Part shown: positions 35,206 through 44,437 of the stretch, piece after piece
Layout: each line of letters begins with the position of its first letter
How positions within the stretch are numbered: the stretch's first letter is position 1
Source: Micromonospora chaiyaphumensis
Lineage (GTDB): Bacteria; Actinomycetota; Actinomycetes; Mycobacteriales; Micromonosporaceae
DNA: 64,000 bases
Direction of reading: 5' to 3'
Assembly (NCBI RefSeq): GCF_900091435.1
Contig: NZ_FMCS01000009.1
Coordinates: 1-64,000 of the forward strand
Program-made: the position numbers and the translations under genes
Notes under the pieces: model-generated
What the model saw: the letters and a program-made list of their open reading frames with translations, nothing else
Told to the model about the DNA's origin: nothing
The model's database searches: none

Positions 35206-37314
35206 TCACTTCACCCCTGCGGCGTCCATCCCGCGAAGTTCCTTCTTGAGGTCGGCGACCTCGTCGCGGATCCGCGCGGCCAGCTCGAACTGGAGCTCCC
35301 GCGCGGCGGCGAGCATCTGGTCGTTGAGCTCCTGGATGAGGTTGGCCAGGTCGGCCCGGGCCATCCCCTCCCGGGACGGGGTCGCGGCGGCGCCGCGACT
35401 GCGGCTGCGGGTCTCCTTGACCGGCGCCTTGCCCCGCGACAGCTGCCGGACCGCCCCGCCGACCCGGCTGTTCTCGGTGTCCTCCGCCTCGCGGTAGATG
35501 TCGTCGAGGATGTCGTGGATCTTCTTGCGCAGCGGCTCGGGGTTGATGCCGTTGGCCTCGTTGTGCGCGATCTGCTTGGCCCGGCGCCGGTTGGTCTCGT
35601 CGATCGCGTCCGCCATCGACGGGGTGATCTTGTCGGCGTACATGTGGACCTGGCCCGAGACGTTACGGGCCGCGCGGCCGATGGTCTGGATCAGCGACCG
35701 GCCGCTGCGCAGGAAACCCTCCTTGTCGGCGTCGAGGATCGCCACCAGGGAGACCTCGGGCAGGTCGAGGCCCTCGCGGAGCAGGTTGATGCCGACCAGC
35801 ACGTCGTAGTCGCCCTTGCGCAGCTCGCGCAGCAGCTCCACCCGGCGCAGCGTGTCGACCTCCGAGTGCAGGTAGCGCACCCGGATGCCGTTCTCGAGCA
35901 GGTAGTCGGAGAGGTCCTCGGCCATCTTCTTGGTCAGCGTGGTGACCAGGACCCGCTCGTCCCGCTCGGTGCGCAGCTTGATCTCGTGCATGAGGTCGTC
36001 GATCTGGCCCTTGGTGGGCTTCACGATGACCTCGGGGTCGATCAGGCCGGTGGGGCGGATCACCTGCTCGACGAACTCACCCTGGGCCTGCTCCAGCTCC
36101 CACGGGCCGGGCGTGGCGGAGAGGAAGACCATCTGGCCGACCCGCTCCAGGAACTCGTCGAAGCGCAGCGGGCGGTTGTCGGCCGCGCTGGGGAGCCGGA
36201 AGCCGTGGTCGATCAGCATCCGCTTGCGGGAGGCGTCGCCCTCGTACATGCCGCCGATCTGCGGAATGGTCACGTGCGACTCGTCAACCACGGTCAGGAA
36301 GTCGTCGGGGAAGTAGTCGAGCAGGCAGTGCGGCGGGCTGCCAGGCAGCCGGCCGTCGATGTGCATCGAGTAGTTCTCGATGCCGGAGCAGAAGCCGACC
36401 TGGCGCATCATCTCGATGTCGTAGGTGGTGCGCATCCGCAGCCGCTGCGCCTCCAGCAGCTTGCCCTGCCGCTCCAGCTCGGCCAGCCGCTCGCCCAGCT
36501 CGACCTCGATGTCGCGGATCGCCCGCTCCATCCGCTCCGGACCGGCCGCGTAGTGGGTGGCCGGGAAGATCATCAAGCTGTCGACCTCGCGGACCACGTC
36601 ACCGGTGAGCGGGTTGAGGTAGTAGAGCTTCTCGATCTCGTCGCCGAACAGCTCGATCCGGACGGCCAGCTCCTCGTAGGCCGGGATGATCTCCAACGTG
36701 TCGCCGCGCACCCGGAAGGTGCCGCGCTGGAAGGCCATGTCGTTGCGCGTGTATTGAATGTCGACCAGCCGGCGCAGCAACTGGTCGCGGTCGAGCTCCT
36801 GCCCCACCTTGACCCGCACGGCGCGGTCGAGGTATTCCTCCGGCGTGCCCAGGCCGTAGATCGCCGACACCGTGGCCACCACGATCACGTCGCGCCGGGT
36901 GAGCAGCGACATGGTCGCCGAGTGCCGCAGCCGCTCGACCTCCTCGTTGATCGAGGAGTCCTTCTCGATGTAGGTGTCGGTCTGGGGGATGTAGGCCTCG
37001 GGCTGGTAGTAGTCGTAGTAGGAGACGAAGTATTCGACCGCGTTGTGCGGCAGCAGCTCGCTGAACTCCTTGGCGAGCTGCGCGGCGAGGGTCTTGTTGG
37101 GCGCGAGCACCAGGGTCGGCCGTTGCAGTCGCTCGACCAGCCATGCCGTGGTGGCGCTCTTGCCGGTGCCCGTCGCGCCGAGCAGCACCGTGTTGCGGTC
37201 GCCGCCGCGCACGCGACGCTCAAGCTCGTCGATGGCAGCCGGCTGGTCACCGGCCGGCTGAAACTCGCTGACGACCTGGAAGCGGCCGTCGAGCCGGGGA
37301 ATGTCGAGCGCCAT
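35206..37314 (-). CDS. uvrB: Excinuclease ABC subunit B
   Basis: UvrB (702 aa) is the helicase-like damage-verification subunit handed DNA by UvrA and cut by UvrC. Walker A is LLGATGTGKSATTAWL; the beta-hairpin region is EYFVSYYDYYQPEAYIPQTD; DESHV is the Walker B; helicase motifs V/VI are VLVGINLLREGLDLPEV and QTIGRAARN. The C-terminal UVR motif that contacts UvrC is IQELNDQMLAAARELQFELAARIRDEVADLK. A GTG at 37344 is an alternative start; MALDIPRLDGRFQV at 37314 is the family start. No LexA-type box was recognised. Confidence 0.97.
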   Translation of the reverse strand: MALDIPRLDGRFQVVSEFQPAGDQPAAIDELERRVRGGDRNTVLLGATGTGKSATTAWLVERLQRPTLVLAPNKTLAAQLAKEFSELLPHNAVEYFVSYYDYYQPEAYIPQTDTYIEKDSSINEEVERLRHSATMSLLTRRDVIVVATVSAIYGLGTPEEYLDRAVRVKVGQELDRDQLLRRLVDIQYTRNDMAFQRGTFRVRGDTLEIIPAYEELAVRIELFGDEIEKLYYLNPLTGDVVREVDSLMIFPATHYAAGPERMERAIRDIEVELGERLAELERQGKLLEAQRLRMRTTYDIEMMRQVGFCSGIENYSMHIDGRLPGSPPHCLLDYFPDDFLTVVDESHVTIPQIGGMYEGDASRKRMLIDHGFRLPSAADNRPLRFDEFLERVGQMVFLSATPGPWELEQAQGEFVEQVIRPTGLIDPEVIVKPTKGQIDDLMHEIKLRTERDERVLVTTLTKKMAEDLSDYLLENGIRVRYLHSEVDTLRRVELLRELRKGDYDVLVGINLLREGLDLPEVSLVAILDADKEGFLRSGRSLIQTIGRAARNVSGQVHMYADKITPSMADAIDETNRRRAKQIAHNEANGINPEPLRKKIHDILDDIYREAEDTENSRVGGAVRQLSRGKAPVKETRSRSRGAAATPSREGMARADLANLIQELNDQMLAAARELQFELAARIRDEVADLKKELRGMDAAGVK

Positions 37315-38236
37315 GACCTCAACGGTACGCCCGCGGTCCGACACTTCCGGGCCGACCGCGTACCGTCCCTGATCGGCTTCGATATTCCCATTGTGTGGCT
37401 CATCTCACCGGACTACCCTCGTACCGTAGGCCGCTCGCGGCGGCCGACCGGGCCGGTGGCCGCCCCTCCGGGGCCCGGCCGCCCCCGGCACCCGGGGTCG
37501 CAGCACCCGAGAGACCGGCGTGCGCGCCCGAGGTGGTCGCGCTCGAAGCGCTGACCGGCCGCCGCGAGCGCCCCTGCTCGTCACCGAAACCCGGCAGCCG
37601 CGTTGTGCACTCGTGGAGACCTCTCCCGGCCGCCGGCCGCGACGCCCTCGCACCCGCGACACCGGCCCGCTCCCCACCGAGCCCACTGACGCTGCCGCGC
37701 CCGAACCGCCAGCTCGCACGGCGCCCGCTGCCCCCGCCGGCAGCGCTCCGGCCGGCCCGGTCGCACCGCCCTCCACAGACCGGCCCGCCGACGACCGCGC
37801 ACCGGCCACGGAGCCATCGGCCCCACCCACCGGGCCGGAGCCTGCGGATCTTGGAGACGTGCCGTCCGCCACGAACGGCAACTCTCCAAGATCGGACGAC
37901 GGGCGCAGCGAGGGACCAGACCGCTTACGCGCCGAGCCGACGAGCGGTTGCCCGGCCGAGCAGCCGGAAGATCGTGGCGACCCATCCGCCGCGAACGACG
38001 ACTCCGGCGACGGGCGCAGCGCAGGACCACGCCGCACACCCGGCCCGCCGCCCACCGAACCACCGGCCGCCCATCACCCCGGCCACCTGCCGTCCGAGAC
38101 GAAGGCCGCGTCGACCGGGGCGCGGAAACGGCCACGCACACCGGCGTCCGCCGGCAGCGTCGTCGACGCCCCCACCGTGCCGGGCGCGACGGCCGTCCCC
38201 CGCGAACCCGGCCGCGGTCACCGCCGCGCCGGCGCC
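37315..38236. other. Non-coding or weakly coding region with palindrome
   Basis: An open frame runs through from 37520 into the membrane protein at 38237, but its first 230 codons have a clearly lower third-position GC than the rest, are Pro/Arg/Ala-rich without a recognisable domain, and span a dispersed 47-nt palindrome. I regard this stretch as mostly intergenic, though a long disordered cytoplasmic N-terminus cannot be excluded. It also holds a tandem echo of the palindrome region (37893 and 38004, GACGGGCGCAGCG in both). Confidence 0.5.
37847..37893. repeat. 47-nt palindrome, family A, copy 3
   Basis: GATCTTGGAGACGTG and CAACTCTCCAAGATC pair with two mismatches, with the loop CCGTCCGCCACGAACGG. 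The length is exactly that of the copies at 1098 and 1342, 36 kb away. A decayed partner lies at about 37968-38013. Confidence 0.88.
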
Positions 38237-39715
38237 GTGACCAGCCGACCCGCCGGCTCCCCCGGCCGCCGCCCGCGCGCCGACCCGGTGACCCGGGAGC
38301 GGCCGGCCGACCCGTTCGAGCCGCCCGGCGACCCGGAGCTGGACGGGACGGGCGATCCGTCCGAGCCGCCGACCCGCCGCCGCGCCGTCCTGGTCGCGCT
38401 CGCGGCGGCGGCCACGGCCTCGGCGGCCGCCCTGGTCGCCGGCCTGCTGAGCTGGTCGCCGGAGCCGGCGGAGCCCACCGAGACGGCCCGCCCGCTCACC
38501 GCCGCCGAGGCCGACCGGCTGGCCGCCCTGCGGGTCACCAACCAGCGCGACGTCCGCGCCGGGGTCCGGGTCACCGTGGGCGCGGGCGGCGACCGGACCG
38601 AGCTGGTCGGCTGGGTCGACTGGGCCCGGCCGCTGGTCTACCTGGACGTGAGCGGGCCCGGCGCGGGCGTCGAGCGGGGACTGGTCCAGGCGACCTCGTC
38701 GACGCTGCTGGTCCGGCCCGATCCCGCCGCGACGCCCGCGCCCGCCCCGCCCCCGCTGGTGCCTCCGGCGGACCGGTGGCGGGTGCGGGAGCTGCCGGCC
38801 GGGCGGGGCCTGCCCGCGGTGCGGGACCTGCTGCTCGGGCTCGGCGCGGCCCGGGTCGACCCGGCCGTCCCCGAGGCGCGCTGGCTGCGCCAGGAGACCG
38901 TGAACGGGGTCCCGGTGGACGTGCTCCAGGCTCCCCTCGCCACGAACGACCCCGGCGTGCAGGACCCGGACCGGCGGGCCCGGCTCTGGGTCGACGGGGA
39001 CGCCCGGCTGCATCGCCTGGCCGGACGCCTGCCGGACGGCACTCCGGTCACCGTCGAACTGGCGCGCAGCGACCGCCCCACGCTGCGCCCCGTGGACGCG
39101 CTGGGCGGGCGGCCCGGGCTGCCCCGGGCGCTCTCCGATGCCGAGGCCGACCGGCTGGTCCGGCTGCCCGCCCGGCTGCGCGCCGCCGGAGGCGCCGGCC
39201 TCACCCTCGCGGCCCCCTCGGGCGACCTGCACGGCAGCGGCTGGGTGAGCTGGGCGGGCTCCACGGCGTACCTGTCGGTGGTGGAGGGTGACAATCCCGG
39301 GCGCCGCACTCTGGTGCGGGCGCGGCCGGGACGCGTGGCCCGGCTCGTGGTGCCGGCGGGCGACGCGGCGGACCCGCCGCTGCCCGCGCCGGACGGGCTG
39401 GTCCGGGCGTCCGGGCAGCCGCCGCGCGACGATGTGGAGCGGCTGCTCGACGCGGCGCTGCTGCGGGGCGGCGACGCCACCGTGGCGGCGACCCCGGCGG
39501 TCCGGATCCGCGACGACCGGGTGGCGGACCGGACGGTGGACGTCATCGAGGTACGCGGCCGGCTGCGCTGGTGGATCGACCGGAACGGGCTGCCGCGCCG
39601 GCTGGAGCTGCGGACCGAGCGGGGCGTCTGGGCGCAGCTCGACCTCACGCCGGGTCGGGTGCCGGCGCTGCCGGGCGCGGAGCGCACGGTGCGGGCGCCG
39701 GCGGCACGCCGCTGA
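38237..39715 (+). CDS. Membrane-anchored protein with duplicated LppX/LolA-like unit
   Basis: About 492 aa. A short Pro/Arg-rich cytoplasmic part is followed by one TM (AVLVALAAAATASAAALVAG) and a large extracytoplasmic part made of two similar halves. Half 1 has LTAAEADRLAALRVTN, GWVDWARPLVYLDV, VRDLLLGLGAARVD and VDVLQAP...LWVDGDARLHRL; half 2 has LSDAEADRLVRLPARL, GWVSWAGSTAYLSV, VERLLDAALLRGGD and VDVIEVRGRLRWWIDRNGLPRRL. Layout and the tail motif resemble LppX/LprG-type lipid-binding beta-sheet domains; this is inference. GTG 38237 is one of several possible starts (38288, or 37520 upstream). No known function. Confidence 0.7.
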   Translation: MTSRPAGSPGRRPRADPVTRERPADPFEPPGDPELDGTGDPSEPPTRRRAVLVALAAAATASAAALVAGLLSWSPEPAEPTETARPLTAAEADRLAALRVTNQRDVRAGVRVTVGAGGDRTELVGWVDWARPLVYLDVSGPGAGVERGLVQATSSTLLVRPDPAATPAPAPPPLVPPADRWRVRELPAGRGLPAVRDLLLGLGAARVDPAVPEARWLRQETVNGVPVDVLQAPLATNDPGVQDPDRRARLWVDGDARLHRLAGRLPDGTPVTVELARSDRPTLRPVDALGGRPGLPRALSDAEADRLVRLPARLRAAGGAGLTLAAPSGDLHGSGWVSWAGSTAYLSVVEGDNPGRRTLVRARPGRVARLVVPAGDAADPPLPAPDGLVRASGQPPRDDVERLLDAALLRGGDATVAATPAVRIRDDRVADRTVDVIEVRGRLRWWIDRNGLPRRLELRTERGVWAQLDLTPGRVPALPGAERTVRAPAARR

Positions 39716-39755
39716 GCGGACGGTCAGGACACCGCCGGCACGCCGGTGAGCGGGT

Positions 39756-40934
39756 TCAGGGTCGCCAGCCGGTCTGCGCGGCCCACTCCTCGGCCCGCAG
39801 GTGCTCCTCGTCGAACCAGGGGTCCTTCAGCGTGCCGTAGGTGGCGCTGTCCGGGGCCGAGGCCGCCAGTTCCCGCTTCACCTCCAGGTACGCGGCCCGC
39901 TGCCCCGGGTCCGCGCGCAGGTGGTCGCGCATCAGCAGGGCGTACCGCCAGCCGGGCGAGTCCGCCACGCGCACGTGCAGGTACACGGGACGGCCGGGGT
40001 CGGCGCTGCCGTGCAGCCGCTTCTTCCACCGGCGGCTGCCGGGCGGGCGGGGGTTGTCCCACCAGTCGCCGGGCAGCCGGGGGAAGCCGGCGTCGGTGAG
40101 CCGCTCGGCGAGCGGCCCGTCCGCCTCGGCGAGCGACGGCACGGTGAGCTGGATGTCGATGACGTCCTTGGCGGCCAACCCGGGCACGGCGGTGGAGCCG
40201 ATGTGGTCGACCCGCAGGTCGCCGCCGGCCGCGTGGCGGATGCGGGCGGCCAGTCGGGCGTACTGCTGGGGCCAGGTGGGGTCGGGCTCGGTGAGCACCA
40301 CCCGCTCGGGCCGGACGGCGTGGTGCTCCCGGACGTTGCGCTCGTAGGGCAGCAGGCGCTCGTGCCAGAGGGTGTCCACGGCGGCGTGCAGGTCGGTCAG
40401 CGTGCCGTCGTTGTCGAGCAGCACGTCGGCGGCCGCCTGCCGGCGGGCGTCGTCGGCCTGCGCGGCGATCCGCCGCTCGGCCTCCGCCCGGTCCATGCCG
40501 CGGTCGCGGGCCAGCCGCGCAAGCCGGGTGGTCACCGCCGCCTGCACGACAAGCACCAGGTGGTACGTGGGCGCGAGCCCCACCTCGACGAGCAGCGGCA
40601 CGTCGTTGACCACGACGGCGTCGGGGGGCGCCCCGGCGACCAGCTCGGCGGTGCGGGCGCGCACCCGGGGGTGGGTGATGGCCTCCAGCCGGCGGCGGGC
40701 GGCCTCGTCGCCGAAGACCACGGCGCCCAGGGCGGCCCGGTCCAGCGCCCCGTCGGCGTCGAGGACCCCGTCGGAGAACGTCGCGACGATCTCGGCGAGG
40801 CCCTCGCTGCCCGGTGCGACCACCTCGCGGGCGATCCGGTCGGCGTCGACGACCACCGCGCCGAGCGCCGCCAGCCGGCTGGACACCGCGCTCTTGCCGG
40901 ACCCGATCCCGCCGGTCAACCCCACCCTCAGCAC
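39756..40934 (-). CDS. coaE: Dephospho-CoA kinase fused to GrpB domain
   Basis: A 392-aa fusion. Residues 1-200 are dephospho-CoA kinase, the last step of CoA synthesis: GLTGGIGSGKSAVS is the P-loop, DADRIAREVV the substrate loop, and HPRVRA and NDVPLLVE complete the fold. Residues about 210-392 are a GrpB/UPF0157 nucleotidyltransferase-fold domain with DHIGSTAVPGLAAKDVIDIQL. The same fusion is found in mycobacterial CoaE, where the second domain is thought to help folding. A TTG at 40970 is an alternative start; GTG 40934 (VLRVGLTGGIGSG) matches the family. The gene follows rpsA on the same strand after a terminator. Confidence 0.93.
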   Translation of the reverse strand: MLRVGLTGGIGSGKSAVSSRLAALGAVVVDADRIAREVVAPGSEGLAEIVATFSDGVLDADGALDRAALGAVVFGDEAARRRLEAITHPRVRARTAELVAGAPPDAVVVNDVPLLVEVGLAPTYHLVLVVQAAVTTRLARLARDRGMDRAEAERRIAAQADDARRQAAADVLLDNDGTLTDLHAAVDTLWHERLLPYERNVREHHAVRPERVVLTEPDPTWPQQYARLAARIRHAAGGDLRVDHIGSTAVPGLAAKDVIDIQLTVPSLAEADGPLAERLTDAGFPRLPGDWWDNPRPPGSRRWKKRLHGSADPGRPVYLHVRVADSPGWRYALLMRDHLRADPGQRAAYLEVKRELAASAPDSATYGTLKDPWFDEEHLRAEEWAAQTGWRP

Positions 40935-40987
40935 CGCAACAGTCAACCCGATCACCGTTGGCGGTGCCAACCCGCCCCGGACACGGC

Positions 40988-41041
40988 GAGGGCCCCGCCC
41001 CCGGCGACCCGGTGGTACCGGATCGCGGGGACGGGGCCCTC
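40988..41041 (-). terminator. rpsA terminator hairpin
   Basis: GAGGGCCCCGCCCCCG and CGGGGACGGGGCCCTC form a stem of about 15 bp with one mismatch, 46 nt downstream of the rpsA stop and upstream of coaE. Confidence 0.75.
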
Positions 41042-41087
41042 AGCGACTGCGCCAGCTCGGACGTGCCGGGCCGGGGTCGTCAGCGGG

Positions 41088-42572
41088 TCACTTGCCGCCG
41101 GCGAGCTTCTCCCGCAGCGCGGCGAGCGCCTCGTCGGTGGCCAGCGTGCCGGCCGGCTCCTCGGCCTGACGGCTCGGGGCCGAGGTCGTGGTCGTGGTGC
41201 CGGACACGGCCGGAGCCGGGTTGGCAGCGGCCTCGGCGTCGGCGGCCCGGGAGGTCTGCACCTGCTTGGTGTGGGCCTCCCAGCGCTGGCGCGCCTCGGC
41301 GTACTGCTGCTCCCACGCCTCGCGCTGCTTGTCGTAGCCCTCGAGCCACTCGCCCGTCTCCGGGTCGAAGCCCTCCGGGTAGATGTAGTTGCCCTGCTCG
41401 TCGTAGGTCGCGGCCATGCCGTAGAGGGTCGGGTCGAAGTGCTCCTCGCCCTCGACGAAGCCCTCGTTGGCCTGCTTGAGCGACAGCGAGATCCGGCGGC
41501 GCTCCAGGTCGATGTCGATGACCTTGACCATGACCTCGGAGCCGACCTGCACGACCTGCTCCGGGATCTCCACGTGGCGCTCGGCCAGCTCGGAGATGTG
41601 GACCAGGCCCTCGATGCCGTCGTCCACCCGGACGAAGGCGCCGAACGGCACGAGCTTGGTGACCTTACCCGGCACGATCTGCTGGATCGCGTGGGTGCGG
41701 GCGAACTGCCGCCACGGGTCCTCCTGGGTCGCCTTCAGCGACAGCGAGACCCGCTCGCGGTCCAGGTCGACGTCCAGGACCTCGACCTCGACCTCCTGGC
41801 CCACCTCGACGACCTCGGACGGGTGGTCGATGTGCTTCCAGGACAGCTCGGAGACGTGCACGAGGCCGTCCACGCCGCCCAGGTCGACGAACGCGCCGAA
41901 GTTGACGATCGAGGAGACGACGCCCTTGCGGACCTGGCCCTTCTGCAGCTTGTTGAGGAACTCGGTGCGCACCTCGGACTGCGTCTGCTCCAGCCACGCC
42001 CGGCGGGACAGGACCACGTTGTTGCGGTTCTTGTCCAGCTCGATGATCTTGGCCTCGAGCTCGCGACCGACGTACGGCTGCAGGTCGCGGACCCGCCGCA
42101 TCTCGACGAGCGAGGCGGGCAGGAAGCCGCGCAGGCCGATGTCGAGGATGAGACCACCCTTGACGACCTCGATGACCGAGCCGCGGACGACGCCGTCCTC
42201 GTCCTTGATCTTCTCGATCGTGCCCCAGGCCCGCTCGTACTGCGCCCGCTTCTTGGAGAGGATCAGGCGACCCTCCTTGTCCTCCTTCTGGAGGACCAGG
42301 GCCTCGATGTGGTCGCCGACCGAAACGACCTCGGCCGGGTCCACGTCGTGCTTGATCGACAGCTCCCGAGAGGGGATCACGCCCTCGGTCTTGTAGCCGA
42401 TGTCGAGCAGGACCTCGTCCCGATCGACCTTGACGACGGTGCCTTCGACAATGTCGCCGTCGTTGAAGTACTTGATGGTCTCGTCGATCGCGGCGAGGAA
42501 AGCTTCCTCAGAGCCGAGGTCGTCGACGGTGACCTTGTTGGCGCTCGAGGTGGCCTCGATGCTGCTCGTCAT
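41088..42572 (-). CDS. rpsA: 30S ribosomal protein S1
   Basis: S1 (494 aa) has four S1/OB-fold RNA-binding domains, the usual number in actinobacteria: GDIVEGTVVKVDRDEVLLDIG, VVRGSVIEVVKGGLILDIG, VRKGVVSSIVNFGAFVDLGG and IVPGKVTKLVPFGAFVRVDD open the four. The C-terminal tail (about 100 residues) is disordered and rich in Ala, Glu and Thr. S1 helps mRNA binding at initiation. The start at 42572 (MTSSIEATSS) is supported by GGAG about 12 nt upstream; the in-frame extension to 42677 is Arg/Cys-rich and unlike the family. Confidence 0.97.
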   Translation of the reverse strand: MTSSIEATSSANKVTVDDLGSEEAFLAAIDETIKYFNDGDIVEGTVVKVDRDEVLLDIGYKTEGVIPSRELSIKHDVDPAEVVSVGDHIEALVLQKEDKEGRLILSKKRAQYERAWGTIEKIKDEDGVVRGSVIEVVKGGLILDIGLRGFLPASLVEMRRVRDLQPYVGRELEAKIIELDKNRNNVVLSRRAWLEQTQSEVRTEFLNKLQKGQVRKGVVSSIVNFGAFVDLGGVDGLVHVSELSWKHIDHPSEVVEVGQEVEVEVLDVDLDRERVSLSLKATQEDPWRQFARTHAIQQIVPGKVTKLVPFGAFVRVDDGIEGLVHISELAERHVEIPEQVVQVGSEVMVKVIDIDLERRRISLSLKQANEGFVEGEEHFDPTLYGMAATYDEQGNYIYPEGFDPETGEWLEGYDKQREAWEQQYAEARQRWEAHTKQVQTSRAADAEAAANPAPAVSGTTTTTSAPSRQAEEPAGTLATDEALAALREKLAGGK

Positions 42573-42933
42573 GTGGGCGGTTGCTCCGGTCGGATGGGTG
42601 TCACAGCAGGCGTGGGCGTCGCGGTGACTCAGTCCGCGCCAGCGGATCCGTCGCCGGGCACACCGAACGATCGCCATCAGAAGATCATTAGTGGCTCCGG
42701 TGACCGCGCACCTGCTCCCTGCCGAGGCACACGATCCGCGAGCGCATCGTCTAGCCTACCCGCTGCATTACCACAGCGTGCAAGCCCTCCCAGGTCTCCT
42801 CGGGCGCGTCAGCTGCGAAAGCGGAGATTTCGCGCGGTAAGGTGCCACAGCTGTCTCGTCCGTCACATCTGCCCCAGCGGCAACAGCGCCGCCCGGCCGC
42901 CGCGTGCAGCCCCCGGGGGCCTAGCGTGGGCGG
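42573..42933. promoter_or_regulatory. Divergent promoter region of rpsA and a methyltransferase
   Basis: No gene is seen in these 361 bp. For rpsA a possible promoter on the minus strand is TTGCAC (42783-42778) and TAGGCT (42758-42753), with a long 19-bp spacer. That implies a leader of about 170 nt, allowing autogenous control. On the plus strand TAGCGT (42922-42927) ends 6 nt before the GTG of the methyltransferase, a leaderless arrangement. Confidence 0.45.
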
Positions 42934-43737
42934 GTGGACGACGACAGGGTGACCCGGCGCCGGGTGGGCGCCGCCGAGGTCCGCCGGGCCAACCGGGGCT
43001 GGTGGGACGCCGACGCCGACGGCTACCAGGCCGAGCACGGCGCGTTCCTGGGCGACGTGGACTTCGTCTGGTGCCCGGAAGGGCTGCGCGAGGCCGAGGC
43101 CGGGCTGCTCGGCGAGGTGGCCGGCCGCCGGATCCTGGAACTCGGCTGCGGCGCGGCCGCAGCCGCCCGCTGGCTCGCCGCTCAGGGTGCCCGGCCGGTC
43201 GCGCTGGACCTGTCCGCCGGCATGTTGCGGCACGCCGCCGAGGCCGCCGCCCGGACCGGGGTACGCGTGCCGCTCGTGCAGGCCGACGCGCTCGCCCTGC
43301 CGTTCGCCGACGCGGCCTTCGACACGGTGTGCACGGCGTTCGGCGCGATCCCCTTCGTGGACGACTCGGCGGCGGCGATGCGGGAGGTGGCCCGGGTCCT
43401 GCGCCCGGGCGGCCGGTGGGTCTTCTCGGTCACCCACCCGATGCGCTGGATCTTCCTGGACGATCCTGGCGAGGGCGGCCTGACCGCCGTCCACTCGTAC
43501 TTCGACCGCTCCCCGTACGTGGAGCAGGACGAGCGCGGCGTCGCCACGTACGTCGAACAGCACCGCACCCTCGGGGACCGGATCCGGGAGCTGGTCGGCG
43601 CCGGGTTCCGCCTGCTGGACCTGGTGGAGCCGGAGTGGCCGGCGGGGCACGAGGGGATCTGGGGGCAGTGGAGCCCGCTGCGCGGCCGGCTCTTCCCCGG
43701 CACCGCCATCTTCGTGGCGGAGAAACCGGCCGCATGA
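42934..43737 (+). CDS. Class I SAM-dependent methyltransferase
   Basis: A 267-aa methyltransferase of the UbiE/Methyltransf_11 type. Motif I ILELGCGAAAAARWLAAQGA follows an N-terminal region RRANRGWWDADADGYQAEHG that is characteristic of a conserved actinobacterial group. VALDLSAGML ends strand 2, ADALALPFADAAFD is motif II, and VLRPGGRWVFSVTHPMRWIF is motif III. Its substrate is unknown. In some actinobacteria this group sits close to rpsA/polA, as here. GTG start, leaderless promoter. Confidence 0.9.
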   Translation: MDDDRVTRRRVGAAEVRRANRGWWDADADGYQAEHGAFLGDVDFVWCPEGLREAEAGLLGEVAGRRILELGCGAAAAARWLAAQGARPVALDLSAGMLRHAAEAAARTGVRVPLVQADALALPFADAAFDTVCTAFGAIPFVDDSAAAMREVARVLRPGGRWVFSVTHPMRWIFLDDPGEGGLTAVHSYFDRSPYVEQDERGVATYVEQHRTLGDRIRELVGAGFRLLDLVEPEWPAGHEGIWGQWSPLRGRLFPGTAIFVAEKPAA

Positions 43738-43780
43738 GGCAACCGGACAATCAGTGCGACTCACCCGACCGGGGCCGAGT

Positions 43781-43786
43781 TACGCT
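43781..43786 (+). promoter_or_regulatory. -10 box TACGCT, leaderless start
   Basis: TACGCT ends 6 nt before the GTG at 43793 and supports that start over the in-frame GTG at 43754. Confidence 0.4.
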
Positions 43787-43792
43787 GAGCGG

Positions 43793-44395
43793 GTGAGCGC
43801 CGAGCCGATCGCGACACCACCTGGCCCCTGGTGTCCTGACCCGATCCGGCAGCAGCGTGCCGACTACACGCTGGAGGACCTGCTCAACCTGCCGGACGAC
43901 GCCCCCCGCGTCGAACTCGTCGACGGAGTCATCCAGGTGACACCCTCCCCCACCCTGGGCCATCAGGACATCTCGTTCCTCCTGCGCCTGTGGCTGCACA
44001 CCCACGCGCCCCGACACCTCCGCGCCACCCAGGACGTCGGTGTCGAACTGGCGAGGAACACCAGTCGCCGGCCGGACGTGCTGCTGTGCCGGGCCGAGGT
44101 GACGTCGAACGCCTCGGAAGTGGCGCCTCACGACGTGATCCTCGCGGTGGAGATCGTCTCGCCCGGCACCCGGCGGGTCGACCGCTTCGCCAAGCCGGCC
44201 GAGTACGCCGCCGCCGGCATCCCGTTCTTCTGGCGGATCGAACAGGACCCGGTCCACCTCTACGCCTACCGGCTCAGCGAGCGGTTGAGCCCGAGCGGCG
44301 AGCGGCAGTACGAGCTCGTCGCCGACAGCGCCGATCTGATCGAACTGCCGCAGCCCTTCGACATCAAGCTGTCGATCGCCGAGATCACTCCGTAG
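43793..44395 (+). CDS. Uma2 family (PD-(D/E)xK fold) protein
   Basis: A 200-aa protein of the Uma2/DUF820 family of predicted restriction-endonuclease-like nucleases, common in actinobacteria and cyanobacteria. The conserved core is present: YTLEDLLNLPDDAPRVELVDGVIQVTPSPTLGHQ, RRPDVLLCRAEV (Asp), ILAVEIVSPGTRRVDRFAKPAEYAAAGIPFFWRIE (ExV and the Lys). The catalytic D-ExV-K set is complete, so nuclease activity is possible, though the family role is not established and many copies look passive. It starts 55 bp after the methyltransferase on the same strand. Confidence 0.88.
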   Translation: MSAEPIATPPGPWCPDPIRQQRADYTLEDLLNLPDDAPRVELVDGVIQVTPSPTLGHQDISFLLRLWLHTHAPRHLRATQDVGVELARNTSRRPDVLLCRAEVTSNASEVAPHDVILAVEIVSPGTRRVDRFAKPAEYAAAGIPFFWRIEQDPVHLYAYRLSERLSPSGERQYELVADSADLIELPQPFDIKLSIAEITP

Positions 44396-44437
44396 CCGGC
44401 GTCGTTTCCGCTCCCCGGGCTCGGGTACCCGGACGGC

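Noticed and set aside
39716..39755. Terminator between the membrane protein and coaE
   Set aside because: Only a weak, imperfect CACCG/CGGTG repeat is seen; not convincing.
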